A DNA stretch of 64,000 nucleotides, taken from NCBI GenBank assembly GCA_022749295.1, contig CP062007.1:1240001-1304000 (forward strand), read 5' to 3'. The notes beneath the pieces were generated by a model. It saw only the letters and a list, made by a program, of their open reading frames with translations, made no database searches and was not told the origin of the DNA. Of this stretch, positions 28,924 through 42,915 are shown piece after piece; the stretch's first letter is position 1; each line of letters starts with the position of its first letter. The position numbers and the translations under genes were made by a program. Origin of the DNA: Flavobacteriaceae bacterium GSB9. Lineage in GTDB: Bacteria > Bacteroidota > Bacteroidia > Flavobacteriales > Flavobacteriaceae.

Positions 28924-31245
28924 CTAATTCACCAAAATTTCATCGACAAACAAAAAGGTGTCCGCTCCTTTAAGTCCTTTTTTTAAAGGTATGGCTATCA
29001 CCTTTAAAAATCTTGTTTCTATTGTTTTAAATGAAATGTTAAAATCTTTTAACGCTGCTCCTGTACTTTTTGACTGCTCCTGTTCAACACGGCCAACTTC
29101 AGTAAAGCTTACACCGTCTTTAGATACAAAAACCTGTATAGAAGATGGAAAATAAATGCCTGCACCTTGGTTTTCCAAAGTGCCTACAGTAACTTGACTT
29201 ACGGTTTTCAATGAGCCCAAATCAATAATTACTTCCATGTTATTACCAATCCAAGCCTGCCATTGTCCATCATGGAAATCTTTAGAACCTCTAATTGAAT
29301 TTACCAGCCCCTGCTTGCCATCAGCTTGATATTTCTGATGGTACGGATACTTAAAGCTTATGTTACTCGCAGAAGCTTTATGAAATAAAATAGTGTCTAC
29401 AAAAGTTTCACCTACGGGCATACCTTCTTTAAATAAAGATGCTTTTATCACCGTAGATGTCTTTATGGTTAAGGTGTCTTTATAGCGTTTAGAATGTTCA
29501 CTTAGTTGTTCATCTCCAAAAACATAGCGAATATCTGGGTTGGGGAATTCATTTTGCAAAGTTAATTTAACAGTATTGCTCTTAATATCTGCTGTGGTCG
29601 TCGCTGTTACCAGATAAGCACTTTTGGCATAGTTTATCCCCAAATAGTCGTAACGCTTAAACTGTGCTTCTAATCGATTTGAAAAATCTTCCCAATTGCG
29701 TGAGGCTTTTTTACTCCATAAAACTTCTGCCATAGCTGCCAGCCTTGGAAAAATCATATACTCTGAGTCTTGGTTAGTCGTAATATACTCTGACCATAAA
29801 TTTGCCTGCCCTCCCAAAACATGATCAGCTTCCTCTTTACTCATCCCTTCAACTATAGGGTCAAATTGATATACCTTATTTAATGGCAAATTAGCATTGA
29901 ACGCCGCAGGTTCGCTGTCTTGCGGCCCTTGATAAAAATTAATATAACAATAGCTCTCTGGTGTCATGATTACATCGTGCCCCTGTTGTGCTGCTTCCTT
30001 TCCACCTTCAGTACCTCTCCAACTCATTACGGTAGCATCAGGAGCTAAACCTCCCTCTAAAATTTCGTCCCATCCAATTATCTTTCTTCCTTTAGAATTG
30101 ACGAACTTTTCTATTCTTTTAATCATATAGCTCTGTAGTTCATCAACACTACTTAAACCTTCTTCCTTAATTCTTTTTTTACAGTGTGGGCAAATCTTCC
30201 AATTGGTTTTAGTGGCTTCATCACCTCCGATATGAATATATTTTGATGGAAAAATAGCCATGACTTCAGTTAGTACATCTTCCAAAAAATGAAATGTATT
30301 TTCTTTTCCGGGGCAATATATATCTGTTATGGGCCACACTCCTCCCGACGGAACGGCTATGGGCCTGCCAAAACAGGACAGTTCTGGATAAGCTGCAATA
30401 GCAGAGCTTACATGGGCCGGCATTTCAATTTCTGGAATGACCTCAATGCTTTTAGACTTGGCATAGGCTACAATGTCTTTTAATTCTTCCTGTGTTAAAT
30501 AACCACCATAAGTTCCCTTTTCGTCTGGACTATTAGTTCTTCGGGCATTCCACTCTGAATCCTCTTGGTTTACACGCCACGCACCAACCTCGGTTAATTT
30601 GGGATACTTTTTTATTTCGATACGCCAACCTTGATCGTCTTGTAAGTGTAAGTGCAGCACATTCATTTTGTGCATAGCCAAACGGTCTATCGTTTTTAAA
30701 ATATACGCTTTGTCAAAAAAATGTCGCGATATGTCAAGCATTAATCCGCGATGCTTAAAGCGTGGCTTATCGATTATGGTAACCACTGGAACTACCCAAT
30801 CTACATTATCGATTTTTGTTTGGCTTTCAATTTCAACGGGCAACAATTGACGTACTGTTTCTAATCCATATAAAAATCCTGATTGGCTGTTGGCCGATAT
30901 GTAAATCTTATTTTCCGAAACCTCTAATACGTATGCTTCTTTTGGCAGGCTATCAATCGTTTTAAAGGCTATAAAATTAGTTTTAGGCCGCTCTTTGGAA
31001 ATAACGGACTGAAAACCTGCTGCCGTTTTAAGTTTTGAAATTAGCAGGTTACCCAAAAAATTTTCTTCTTCATTGCTCACGACAAAAGTGGTTTGGCCTG
31101 AAAATTCGAAAATTCCTTTACCCAACTTAACCTCTAATGGTTCTGGAATGATTTGAATATCGTCTTCAGTAAACATGCGCTCCTTCTTTGGTGAAGAGCA
31201 GCCTACCATTACAGATAAAAACAATAAGCACTTAATTATCTTCAT
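28924..31245 (-). CDS. GH20 beta-N-acetylhexosaminidase lipoprotein
   Basis: This 773-residue protein has a lipoprotein signal (LSVMVGCSS). A GH20b accessory domain (30-150) precedes the GH20 barrel, with RHFFDKAYILKTIDRLA and the catalytic Asp342-Glu343 pair in HIGGDEATKTNW. The substrate-assisted mechanism uses that Asp-Glu pair. The C-terminus (about 630-773) resembles a discoidin/F5-8-like carbohydrate-binding domain (GSKDFHDGQWQAWIGNNMEV). It should remove terminal beta-GlcNAc or GalNAc from antennae after galactose removal by the adjacent GH2, whose stop codon is only 4 bp upstream. Confidence 0.93.
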   Translation of the reverse strand: MKIIKCLLFLSVMVGCSSPKKERMFTEDDIQIIPEPLEVKLGKGIFEFSGQTTFVVSNEEENFLGNLLISKLKTAAGFQSVISKERPKTNFIAFKTIDSLPKEAYVLEVSENKIYISANSQSGFLYGLETVRQLLPVEIESQTKIDNVDWVVPVVTIIDKPRFKHRGLMLDISRHFFDKAYILKTIDRLAMHKMNVLHLHLQDDQGWRIEIKKYPKLTEVGAWRVNQEDSEWNARRTNSPDEKGTYGGYLTQEELKDIVAYAKSKSIEVIPEIEMPAHVSSAIAAYPELSCFGRPIAVPSGGVWPITDIYCPGKENTFHFLEDVLTEVMAIFPSKYIHIGGDEATKTNWKICPHCKKRIKEEGLSSVDELQSYMIKRIEKFVNSKGRKIIGWDEILEGGLAPDATVMSWRGTEGGKEAAQQGHDVIMTPESYCYINFYQGPQDSEPAAFNANLPLNKVYQFDPIVEGMSKEEADHVLGGQANLWSEYITTNQDSEYMIFPRLAAMAEVLWSKKASRNWEDFSNRLEAQFKRYDYLGINYAKSAYLVTATTTADIKSNTVKLTLQNEFPNPDIRYVFGDEQLSEHSKRYKDTLTIKTSTVIKASLFKEGMPVGETFVDTILFHKASASNISFKYPYHQKYQADGKQGLVNSIRGSKDFHDGQWQAWIGNNMEVIIDLGSLKTVSQVTVGTLENQGAGIYFPSSIQVFVSKDGVSFTEVGRVEQEQSKSTGAALKDFNISFKTIETRFLKVIAIPLKKGLKGADTFLFVDEILVN

Positions 31246-31249
31246 AGTA

Positions 31250-35426
<4,177 letters not shown>

Positions 35427-35444
35427 CCTGTAATATACTTTTGA

Positions 35445-36557
35445 TTAGGGCATGGTTTTCAGGCTTTCTTTCGTAGCCTTAATGGTTTTAAGGTTTCCAT
35501 CTGTTAGGGCTGGGCCATCAAAAAAGGAAACCCCCTTAGCTCCATTGGTCTTTGCCAATAAGATAGCCTGCTTAAGTTCGTCTTCCGACGTTAGCCCAGG
35601 AATATATATCCCTGTGTTTATTTTAGAATCTTTGGCTTTTAAATCGGCCACACCTTGTTGGGTTGCATAGCCAATCCAATCGATTTCTTCGTTATAAAAG
35701 TTATGATAAATCATGGGGTAAAGCTCATCAACATCCCATTTATCCCAACGTTGGCGTACCATATGGTCGGCCATTTCAGGATAAGGAAATACTGCAGCAG
35801 TTAATATTTTTCCATGTTTATGAACAATTTTATAGGCATCGTTCACTACCGCCCGAATGGCATTTAACCTAAAATTTTTCCACTCCATATCGATAGCCGT
35901 ATTATGGCTTTCTAATGGGTTTTTATGATGTATCTTTTCGAACTTATTGATACAGGCATCACAATAACAGAAATCGTATTCCGGCATTTCTGTATTTTGA
36001 ACGAGGTTATATTTAGGCAGCAACCCTATCGGCAAAAAAATGTCTGGAAAACGGATATAGTCTAAATGTACACTTTCTACCCCATCTACATTGGCCAGAC
36101 CTTCCACAAGCGATAACACGTGGTTTCTTGATTCCTCCCTTGTTGGGCATAGCCATTGATAGTAATCGACATAAGGTCGGTTATCAAAACAGGATTTACC
36201 TTCCCTGCTCACCATATACCAATCTGGATGTTGTAATGCCAAGGAGTCATCAGGTCTGTTTATGGCCATAATCCAAGCATGTATCCTTAACCCTTTTGCC
36301 TTTGCTATTGGAACCAGCCTTTCCAATAGTTCTGGATCTGTATTCGTATTAACCAAAACCTCATCAATCCCCCCGCTTTTATACCTTTCGAATTCGGTCG
36401 CGTAGCTATCATCAGTACGCTTTTCATCTGCAGTAATCCACACCCCAAATTCAAAAGAAGGGGGAGTTGTTTCTGTTTGCTCAACGGCTTTTTCTTTGTT
36501 TCCGCAAGAAAAAAGACTCAACACCAAACTGCATATTAATAATCTTAAAAGTTTCAT
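35445..36557 (-). CDS. GHL10/DUF187-like putative glycoside hydrolase lipoprotein
   Basis: From ATG at 36557 the protein has 370 residues and a canonical lipoprotein signal (VLSLFSCGN). An in-frame ATG at 36587 would add ten residues and overlap the upstream gene, so I prefer the shorter form. It is a TIM-barrel protein resembling the glycosyl-hydrolase-like GHL10/DUF187 group: VLVNTNTDPELLERLVP, AKGLRIHAWIMAINRP, HPDWYMVSREGKS and VESVHLDYIRFPD, which carries a candidate acidic catalytic residue. The activity is unknown. Conserved placement between the asparaginase and CBM9-like genes suggests it acts on the same glycan. Confidence 0.7.
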   Translation of the reverse strand: MKLLRLLICSLVLSLFSCGNKEKAVEQTETTPPSFEFGVWITADEKRTDDSYATEFERYKSGGIDEVLVNTNTDPELLERLVPIAKAKGLRIHAWIMAINRPDDSLALQHPDWYMVSREGKSCFDNRPYVDYYQWLCPTREESRNHVLSLVEGLANVDGVESVHLDYIRFPDIFLPIGLLPKYNLVQNTEMPEYDFCYCDACINKFEKIHHKNPLESHNTAIDMEWKNFRLNAIRAVVNDAYKIVHKHGKILTAAVFPYPEMADHMVRQRWDKWDVDELYPMIYHNFYNEEIDWIGYATQQGVADLKAKDSKINTGIYIPGLTSEDELKQAILLAKTNGAKGVSFFDGPALTDGNLKTIKATKESLKTMP

Positions 36558-36564
36558 AGTTTTT

Positions 36565-37638
36565 CTATTTTGAAATGAATTTGCCATCTTCTTTAATAAT
36601 TAATGTTTTGCCAGAAAAAGGACTTTTTACTGAAATATTAAATCCTGTTGCATGTGTTTCTAATTTTGGCTGAATGCGTTTCCCTTCAACCATAAATTTT
36701 GATTGAGAAATGCTTTTTAGCGATGTTGCCCATTTTTTATTGACTTTATAATAGTCCTTTAGGGCTCGGAAAACATTAAACAACTTCCATTTTAATTTTT
36801 CATCTTCAGGCACAGAAAACGTATCTTCATCTCCTATTGGTTTAGAAGAAAAATAAACATAGCCCCATTTTTCTGGCTCGTGCATATTAATGACGCCCAT
36901 AGGCGACCAAACCCAATTATATTCTGGCAAAAGTTTGTCTTTATTGTCCTTTTTTCGCAAATAGTTTCCGTCTATCAAATCGTACTGCCAATTCACTCTT
37001 GAAAAATTTACCCTCCAAAATTTATCTTTTGGAACATTTTGATCGTAATATGATGTTTTATAAGCATCCCACGGAATGGCCATCTCTAGTGTCCAGCCTT
37101 CATCAACATCAGCAGGATTATTTAAAGTGCCATTTACTTTTACGGCAGATTTAAGCCCTGTTAATGTCCAATCGTTTAGCACCACATTTCCAGCCTCCCG
37201 GTAGGGTTTATTAATAAATAAATCCCAAACGGTATTTAAAGCATTTATTTCAAGTTCATAATAATTATGGGTGTCGCCATCGGGGTCGATAAATACCTCA
37301 AAGTCGTTATTATAAAAGATTATAGTATCCCTTCGTTTTAAATTACCCCAAACATGAGGCTCTTCAATTTTTGCCAGAATGTAGAAATACTTATCGTCCC
37401 AGAGCATTTTTACTTTAGTATCGTACTGAGGTTTTTTATCGCCTTCAATATCTGTAAAAGGGGAGGTCCAGTTGGACTTACCCCAAGATTCATCTGTACC
37501 ATTTCCATCAATTAATATTGTATCTAGAGCTTTATAGGCGATATAGCTTTTAGGAGTAATGCCCCTGTTTACTTGAGAGCAAGCAAACAGGTTATTACAA
37601 ATGGTCGCTATTAATACCAATCTTAGTTTTATTTGCAT
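36565..37638 (-). CDS. CBM9-like carbohydrate-binding lipoprotein
   Basis: This 357-residue protein has a lipoprotein signal (NNLFACSQ). A CBM9-like beta-sandwich covers about residues 35-265, with the usual order DGNGTDESWGKSNWTSPFTD, MLWDDKYFYILAKIEEPHVW and FEVFIDPDGDTHNYYELEIN. The C-terminal 90 residues are unassigned. No catalytic motif is recognised. It precedes the GHL10-like gene by 7 bp and follows GH130 by 1 bp, so it is firmly in the operon. A glycan-binding or presenting role is plausible; some CBM9-like proteins of Bacteroidota remain uncharacterised. Confidence 0.75.
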   Translation of the reverse strand: MQIKLRLVLIATICNNLFACSQVNRGITPKSYIAYKALDTILIDGNGTDESWGKSNWTSPFTDIEGDKKPQYDTKVKMLWDDKYFYILAKIEEPHVWGNLKRRDTIIFYNNDFEVFIDPDGDTHNYYELEINALNTVWDLFINKPYREAGNVVLNDWTLTGLKSAVKVNGTLNNPADVDEGWTLEMAIPWDAYKTSYYDQNVPKDKFWRVNFSRVNWQYDLIDGNYLRKKDNKDKLLPEYNWVWSPMGVINMHEPEKWGYVYFSSKPIGDEDTFSVPEDEKLKWKLFNVFRALKDYYKVNKKWATSLKSISQSKFMVEGKRIQPKLETHATGFNISVKSPFSGKTLIIKEDGKFISK

Positions 37639-37639
37639 C

Positions 37640-38605
37640 TTACAAACTATTATTTTTAGTAAACTCTATAACCTCACTCAGTTTGGCAAACGCTATAGAA
37701 ACTACTGTATCTGCAGCACCGTAATAAACGGCCAATTTATCTTTTTGGATATCATGTAAAGCGGCACACGGAAAAACCACATTTGGCACATCGCCATTTT
37801 GTTCGTAGGATACGGCGGGTCCCAACAGATAAGGTTGTGTTCTATATTTTACCTTATCCGGTTGTTTTTTATCGAGCAAAGCGGCCCCCATGGCATATCG
37901 AAAGCCATTGCAGGTATTTATAACGCCATGGTATAACATTAGCCAGCCGTCATTGGTTAAAATAGGTATCGGGCCCGCTCCGATTTTGGTGCATTGCCAA
38001 GCACTATCTTCAAACGGAGCAGCTTTCATAACACACCTATGTTCACCCCAGTATTTCATATCTGGACTGTAACTAATGTATATGTCGCCAAAAGGTGTGT
38101 GCCCGTTATCGCTAGGCCTACTTAGCATGGCGTATTTACCGTTAATTTTTTGGGGAAACAACACCCCATTTCTATTGAAGGGCAAAAAGGCATTCTCGCA
38201 TTGGAAGAATTCTTTAAAATCGAAGGTATAACCAATTCCTATAGTGGGGCCATGGTACCCGTTGCACCAGGTAATCCAATAACGGTCTTCAATAAACACC
38301 ACTCGGGGGTCGTATTTATAATCGGACTCAATCATATCCGTATTGCCCGTTTTCATCTCTATAGGTTCATGATTAATCTCCCAATTAATACCATCTTTAC
38401 TGAATCCAGCAAAAATATTCATCTGTACCGCTTTGTTATCGCACCTAAACACACCTGCAAACCCATCACCAAACGGAACTACAGCACTATTAAAAATACT
38501 GTTGGATGAAGGGATTTCATAACGATCTATAATGGGGTTTTCTGAATATCGCCACATTACATCATTGCAGTCTTCTGGTCTATCTTGCCAAGGTATTGTA
38601 TTCAC
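37640..38605 (-). CDS. GH130 beta-1,4-mannosyl-N-acetylglucosamine phosphorylase
   Basis: This 321-residue cytoplasmic enzyme has no signal peptide. It uses a GTG start (38605); the N-terminal [16 protein letters not shown] aligns with characterised GH130 subgroup 2 enzymes, supporting that start. [20 protein letters not shown], the catalytic Asp99 in [17 protein letters not shown] and [14 protein letters not shown] are close to UhgbMP-type phosphorylases. The reaction converts Man-beta-1,4-GlcNAc plus phosphate to mannose-1-phosphate and GlcNAc, conserving energy. This is the disaccharide left after N-glycan trimming, which strongly supports the proposed substrate. Confidence 0.92.
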   Translation of the reverse strand: MNTIPWQDRPEDCNDVMWRYSENPIIDRYEIPSSNSIFNSAVVPFGDGFAGVFRCDNKAVQMNIFAGFSKDGINWEINHEPIEMKTGNTDMIESDYKYDPRVVFIEDRYWITWCNGYHGPTIGIGYTFDFKEFFQCENAFLPFNRNGVLFPQKINGKYAMLSRPSDNGHTPFGDIYISYSPDMKYWGEHRCVMKAAPFEDSAWQCTKIGAGPIPILTNDGWLMLYHGVINTCNGFRYAMGAALLDKKQPDKVKYRTQPYLLGPAVSYEQNGDVPNVVFPCAALHDIQKDKLAVYYGAADTVVSIAFAKLSEVIEFTKNNSL

Positions 38606-38643
38606 GCTTTATATTTTTTAATTAATTTTTTTAAAGTTGCCAT

Positions 38644-40533
38644 TTAATCATCATCTTCATCCGGTAATTGTTTGACCTTGTCCAGCCAAGTAAACTTTAA
38701 AACCGCAGTAGTCAACAGGAGAACAGCCAATGACATCAAAGTTTTTGGATAATCCCTAATTAACATAAATATGGGTAAAACAATCATACTGGATTGCCAA
38801 ATAATTCCAATAACACAGTTCACCATATCAAACCAGAAGTCTTTGTTTTTTGAAAAATTTTGATCTTCTGGTTTTAAGACTTTATAAATGGGATTCCACC
38901 ATCCCCAGGGGCGAACATTGGTGTAAAATGATTTTAAAACTTCTATATTGGTTGGAGGAGTTAACAGCGTTCCCAAAATACATCCTAAGGTTGAAAACGT
39001 AAATATGATTGGAAATAAGTAAATGGCATGTAGCTGTGATAAGGTACTTAGAATAGTATCTGGCTCAAAATTTCCTTTGTTATTATCTAATATAAATTGA
39101 AGTGAGGCCACAACAAGACCAGCAAACATACCCCAAAAATAGCCCCATCCATTAAAACGCCACCAAACCCATTTTAAAAAGTTCGCAGCAACGTAGCCTC
39201 CAAATAGTGCACTTGTAATCCACAATGTCAGGGAATTGATGGAATCAGCGAAAAAGCCCATAAAAACCCCTAGTCCTACAACTGCAAATGATGCCAAATG
39301 ACTAATTTTTATATAATGTGCACTTGTGGCTTTGGGCCTAAAATACTTCTTATATATATCGTTTACGATATAAGCTGGCCCAGCATTTACAAAAGCTGAA
39401 AATGTGGACATAAACGCCGCTAGTAAGCCCGCCAACAATAACCCTTTAATGCCAACAGGAATATGGAAGTTTATAACTGTTGGCAATAACAACTCTAAAT
39501 CATTACCAGACAAAGCTCCATTTAAACCCATACTTGGAGCGAGCGTTACCAATGCAATAACCACTATGCCCCCTATCAGCAGGTATCTGGGAATAAATAA
39601 AATTAGGTTGGTAAACCCACTCATGTAGGCCGCTTCTTTTACTGATTTTGTTGAAAGGATACGTTGTAGATCGTAGCTGGGTGTTGGGCCAGCTATACTG
39701 GCGAAAAAGCCTTTAAAAAGAGACATCCCAACCAATGCACCGAACATTTTGTAGCCTTCGGAATTAACTAAACTATTAAAAGCGTCGTATTGAGCACTCC
39801 AGTGGGTTCCCAATTCCCAATCAAAAAATACGTTTTTCCATTCCTCAGAAATAATAGATGTTATTTCTATATCAGTATAAGTAACGAACGTGTACCCAGC
39901 CACCAAAAGCCCTGCAACAACCATAATACCATATTGGAGAACTTCGGTAGCCACAACGGAAAACATCCCTCCTTTTATGGTATAAATCGTAGTTAGTAAA
40001 ATAATTATTAAGGCATATGATTGTTCTGAACCCAGTAAATTGCCTGTTCCCATAGGGATTGACAAATCCCATGGCAAAATAACAGTCATAAACTTCCCTA
40101 TACCTTCAAAAAAATAAGCTATGAACCCAATGGTAGATATAATGGCAAATACAGCAACTATAATATGGGATGCCTTGCCCGCTCTATCGTCTCCAAATCG
40201 GGTTAAAATCCATTCGGAACCTGTCATAACCTTCGATTTTCGTATCCAAACCGCCAAGAACATCATAATAAAAATCTGATTCCAAATTGGCCAAAGCCAC
40301 ATAAACATAAAGCTTTTTACTCCGTATAAAAATAGGATGCCCACCATCCAAGCCGTGCCAGATATATCGAACATTCCCGAACCATTACTTAACCCCAGAA
40401 AATACCATTTAATGGATTTTCCGCCAAGAAAGTAGTGGTCCAGCCCCTTAGACGCTTTTTTTGAAATCCAGATACCAACACCTACAGTAAGTAAGATGTA
40501 AAATATAATAATGCTTAAATCAATAATATCCAT
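38644..40533 (-). CDS. Sodium:solute symporter (SSS family)
   Basis: The 629-residue membrane protein has about 14-15 hydrophobic segments. LDHYFLGGKSIKWYFLGLSN, GMFDISGTAWMVGILFLYG and AAFMSTFSAFVNAGPAYIVN fit the SSS family of Na+-coupled sugar transporters. It lies between GH130 and the second GH92. The likely cargo is a product of the pathway such as Man-GlcNAc or a monosaccharide, feeding the cytoplasmic GH130; this is inference from neighbourhood. A moderately long hydrophilic segment near 540-575 and a charged C-terminus (LPDEDDD) are visible. Confidence 0.9.
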   Translation of the reverse strand: MDIIDLSIIIFYILLTVGVGIWISKKASKGLDHYFLGGKSIKWYFLGLSNGSGMFDISGTAWMVGILFLYGVKSFMFMWLWPIWNQIFIMMFLAVWIRKSKVMTGSEWILTRFGDDRAGKASHIIVAVFAIISTIGFIAYFFEGIGKFMTVILPWDLSIPMGTGNLLGSEQSYALIIILLTTIYTIKGGMFSVVATEVLQYGIMVVAGLLVAGYTFVTYTDIEITSIISEEWKNVFFDWELGTHWSAQYDAFNSLVNSEGYKMFGALVGMSLFKGFFASIAGPTPSYDLQRILSTKSVKEAAYMSGFTNLILFIPRYLLIGGIVVIALVTLAPSMGLNGALSGNDLELLLPTVINFHIPVGIKGLLLAGLLAAFMSTFSAFVNAGPAYIVNDIYKKYFRPKATSAHYIKISHLASFAVVGLGVFMGFFADSINSLTLWITSALFGGYVAANFLKWVWWRFNGWGYFWGMFAGLVVASLQFILDNNKGNFEPDTILSTLSQLHAIYLFPIIFTFSTLGCILGTLLTPPTNIEVLKSFYTNVRPWGWWNPIYKVLKPEDQNFSKNKDFWFDMVNCVIGIIWQSSMIVLPIFMLIRDYPKTLMSLAVLLLTTAVLKFTWLDKVKQLPDEDDD

Positions 40534-40551
40534 ATAGGCGTTTTGCTATTT

Positions 40552-42807
40552 TTAGTTCGCTATACCCCAGTCCTTATTTGGGTTAGGTCCCATTACAAAA
40601 TGGAGCGTTCCTCCTTGGGTTATTTGCTTATGACTTATATTTGTTTTGTTGAACTCTTTTTCGTCAAGGTATGCCGACTGTATGTATATGTTAATATTGG
40701 ACACATTTTCGGCTTCAATAACAAAAGTTTTACCGTTCGGAAGGTTTATAGTGGTTTTTTCGAAAATAGGGCTGCCTATTTCATACTCAGTTGATGCGGG
40801 ATTCATAGGGTATAGCCCCATAGAACTAAAAACATACCATGCCGACATCTGCCCACAATCTTCATTACCACTTAGCCCATTGGGTGTTGTGTTATACTGT
40901 GTATTCAGTATTTGGCGTACCCAATATTGTGTTCGCCAAGGCTTATTGGCGTGATTGAACATATAAGCTATATGGTGGCTCGGCTCGTTGCCATGGGCAT
41001 ACTGCCCTATTAACCCAGAGATATCTGCAGAGACATTGTTGCCTGTAATTTCAGAACTCTCTGTAAACAACTGTTCTAACCTTTCAGAAAATATTTCGTT
41101 TCCACCATGTAGGTTAATAAAATCTTTGACATTGTGAGGCACAAACCAACTGTGTTGCCAAGCATTACCTTCGGTATAGTCTGTTTGTTTCCTGTGGTTG
41201 GAATGTTTGGGGTCGAAAGGTTCATTCCATGACTTTCCATCTCCAGATTTGCCTCGCATGAACCCCGTTTGGGAATCAAATAAATATCGATAAGCCATAG
41301 AACGGTTTAAAAAGAAGTTGTAATCCTCTGTTTTTCCCAATGCCTTTGCCATTTGTGCAACACACCAATCATCAAAAGCATATTCTAACGTGATGGTAAC
41401 AGATTCGTCCAACAAATTATAAGGAATGTATCCATATTCTTTATAATGATTTAGCCCCCGTTCATCTTGCATCATGGTTGTTTTCATGGCATTATATGCC
41501 TTCTCTATATCAAAATTAGTGATTCCCTTGAGGTATGCATCGACAATGACCGGGATGGAATGGTAACCAGTCATGGTATTGGTCTCATTTGCATAAAGTG
41601 TCCAAACCGGCAATATCTTTCTGGTGTCGTAATATTTCAGCATAGACTTGATTACATCTGAGGTCAGCTGAGGTTCCAAAAGCGTCAAAAGTGGGTTTTC
41701 CGCCCTGAAAGTATCCCAAAGTGAAAGTGTTGAGTAGGCTGTGTAATCTGTTGCCGTTTCTATGCTATCATTTTCCAATCTGTATTCCCCATTTTTGTCA
41801 CTGTAAACCACAGGGGCCAATTGTGAATGGTATAACGCTGTATAGAAAATTGTTTTAAGCGAATCGGTTGGGGTCACTACTTCTATTTTATTTAAAGCTT
41901 CGCCCCAAAGGGTTTCGGCATTGAATTTTGCACTCTCGAAAGTGTGGTTCCCTTCATCTAGATTGTCTTTTGCATTGGCCTCGCTAACTGATGATAGAGC
42001 AACCTTAACCAATAATTCGGTATTTCCACCAGGCTTAAAAAACAATTGGGCCTTTGTCTTTTCTGAATTTATCTCTATATCATTTATTGGCAATTGGCTG
42101 CCAACAAGGGCTGTTTCGGCTATGGGCTTTGAGAATCTGGCAGCAAAGAATACTTTTTGGTTTTTGGCCCAACCTTTACTAAAACGGTAACCTGTTATGG
42201 TATAATCATCTTCAATAGAAATTGAAGTTTTTAGGGGAGTGTCCCAATTTATGGCAAAACCAAGGTCTATTATTACAGACTGCTCGTCGTTTTCTGCATA
42301 TGTATATTTATGGTATGCTGTGCGGTTTGAAGCGGTGAGCTCTACATTGATTTTATGGTCTTCAAGATACACCTGATAGTACCCAGCCCTTGCAGATTCT
42401 TTTTCATGACTATATTTAGAAATGTAAGGAAGGGAATCGCGGTTTGTGGTATCCAACGTTAAATCAACTTCTTTGTTGATTGGCATAAATAAAATATCAG
42501 CCAAATCTCCAATGCCCGTTCCACTTAAGTGTAAATGGCTAAAACCAGAAATAATGGAGTCTGAATAATGGTAACCCGAACACCAATCCCAATCTGAAAT
42601 ACCATTATCGGGACTTACCTGTAGCATCCCAAAAGGCACCGTTGCCCCCGGATATGTATGCCCATGTCCACCAGTACCGATAAAGGGATTTACAAAATCT
42701 GATAAGGATTTGTTGGGCATATTGTTTTTAGTTGCATTATTTTTACAACCGACAGAAAAAACTAATACCAGAATAATTTTTACAATATTCTTCATGTAAC
42801 GTTTCAT
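40552..42807 (-). CDS. GH92 alpha-mannosidase lipoprotein (second of two)
   Basis: This 751-residue protein has a lipoprotein signal (VLVFSVGCKN); an ATG four codons later is an alternative start. GH92 signatures are DFVNPFIGTGGHGHTYPGA, LSLWDTFRAENPLL, HGNEPSHHIAYMFN and GNEDCGQMSAWYVFSSMG near residue 650. The NED/CGQ form and HGNEPSHH are typical of well-studied N-glycan alpha-mannosidases. It is the first gene of the 11-gene operon, starting 108 bp from the divergent sensor kinase gene, so its upstream region should carry the operon promoter. Confidence 0.94.
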   Translation of the reverse strand: MKRYMKNIVKIILVLVFSVGCKNNATKNNMPNKSLSDFVNPFIGTGGHGHTYPGATVPFGMLQVSPDNGISDWDWCSGYHYSDSIISGFSHLHLSGTGIGDLADILFMPINKEVDLTLDTTNRDSLPYISKYSHEKESARAGYYQVYLEDHKINVELTASNRTAYHKYTYAENDEQSVIIDLGFAINWDTPLKTSISIEDDYTITGYRFSKGWAKNQKVFFAARFSKPIAETALVGSQLPINDIEINSEKTKAQLFFKPGGNTELLVKVALSSVSEANAKDNLDEGNHTFESAKFNAETLWGEALNKIEVVTPTDSLKTIFYTALYHSQLAPVVYSDKNGEYRLENDSIETATDYTAYSTLSLWDTFRAENPLLTLLEPQLTSDVIKSMLKYYDTRKILPVWTLYANETNTMTGYHSIPVIVDAYLKGITNFDIEKAYNAMKTTMMQDERGLNHYKEYGYIPYNLLDESVTITLEYAFDDWCVAQMAKALGKTEDYNFFLNRSMAYRYLFDSQTGFMRGKSGDGKSWNEPFDPKHSNHRKQTDYTEGNAWQHSWFVPHNVKDFINLHGGNEIFSERLEQLFTESSEITGNNVSADISGLIGQYAHGNEPSHHIAYMFNHANKPWRTQYWVRQILNTQYNTTPNGLSGNEDCGQMSAWYVFSSMGLYPMNPASTEYEIGSPIFEKTTINLPNGKTFVIEAENVSNINIYIQSAYLDEKEFNKTNISHKQITQGGTLHFVMGPNPNKDWGIAN

Positions 42808-42852
42808 AATTTAACTTTAAATTTTCAAGAATTTTAGAAGTTTTAAAATTAA

Positions 42853-42873
42853 TTTAGACAGATGACATCTAAA
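42853..42873. promoter_or_regulatory. Nested dyads in the divergent GH92/kinase promoter region
   Basis: AGATGACATCT (42860-42870) is a 5-bp dyad around one base. It overlaps TTTAGA-N9-TCTAAA (42853-42873). It lies midway in the 108-bp divergent region between the glycosidase operon and the sensor kinase gene, where an operator is expected. LytTR proteins usually bind direct repeats, so the link to this regulator is uncertain. Confidence 0.3.
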
Positions 42874-42915
42874 AGGACCTGAACACCAAAAAAAACATCA
42901 AATTTTTTCAAAAAA

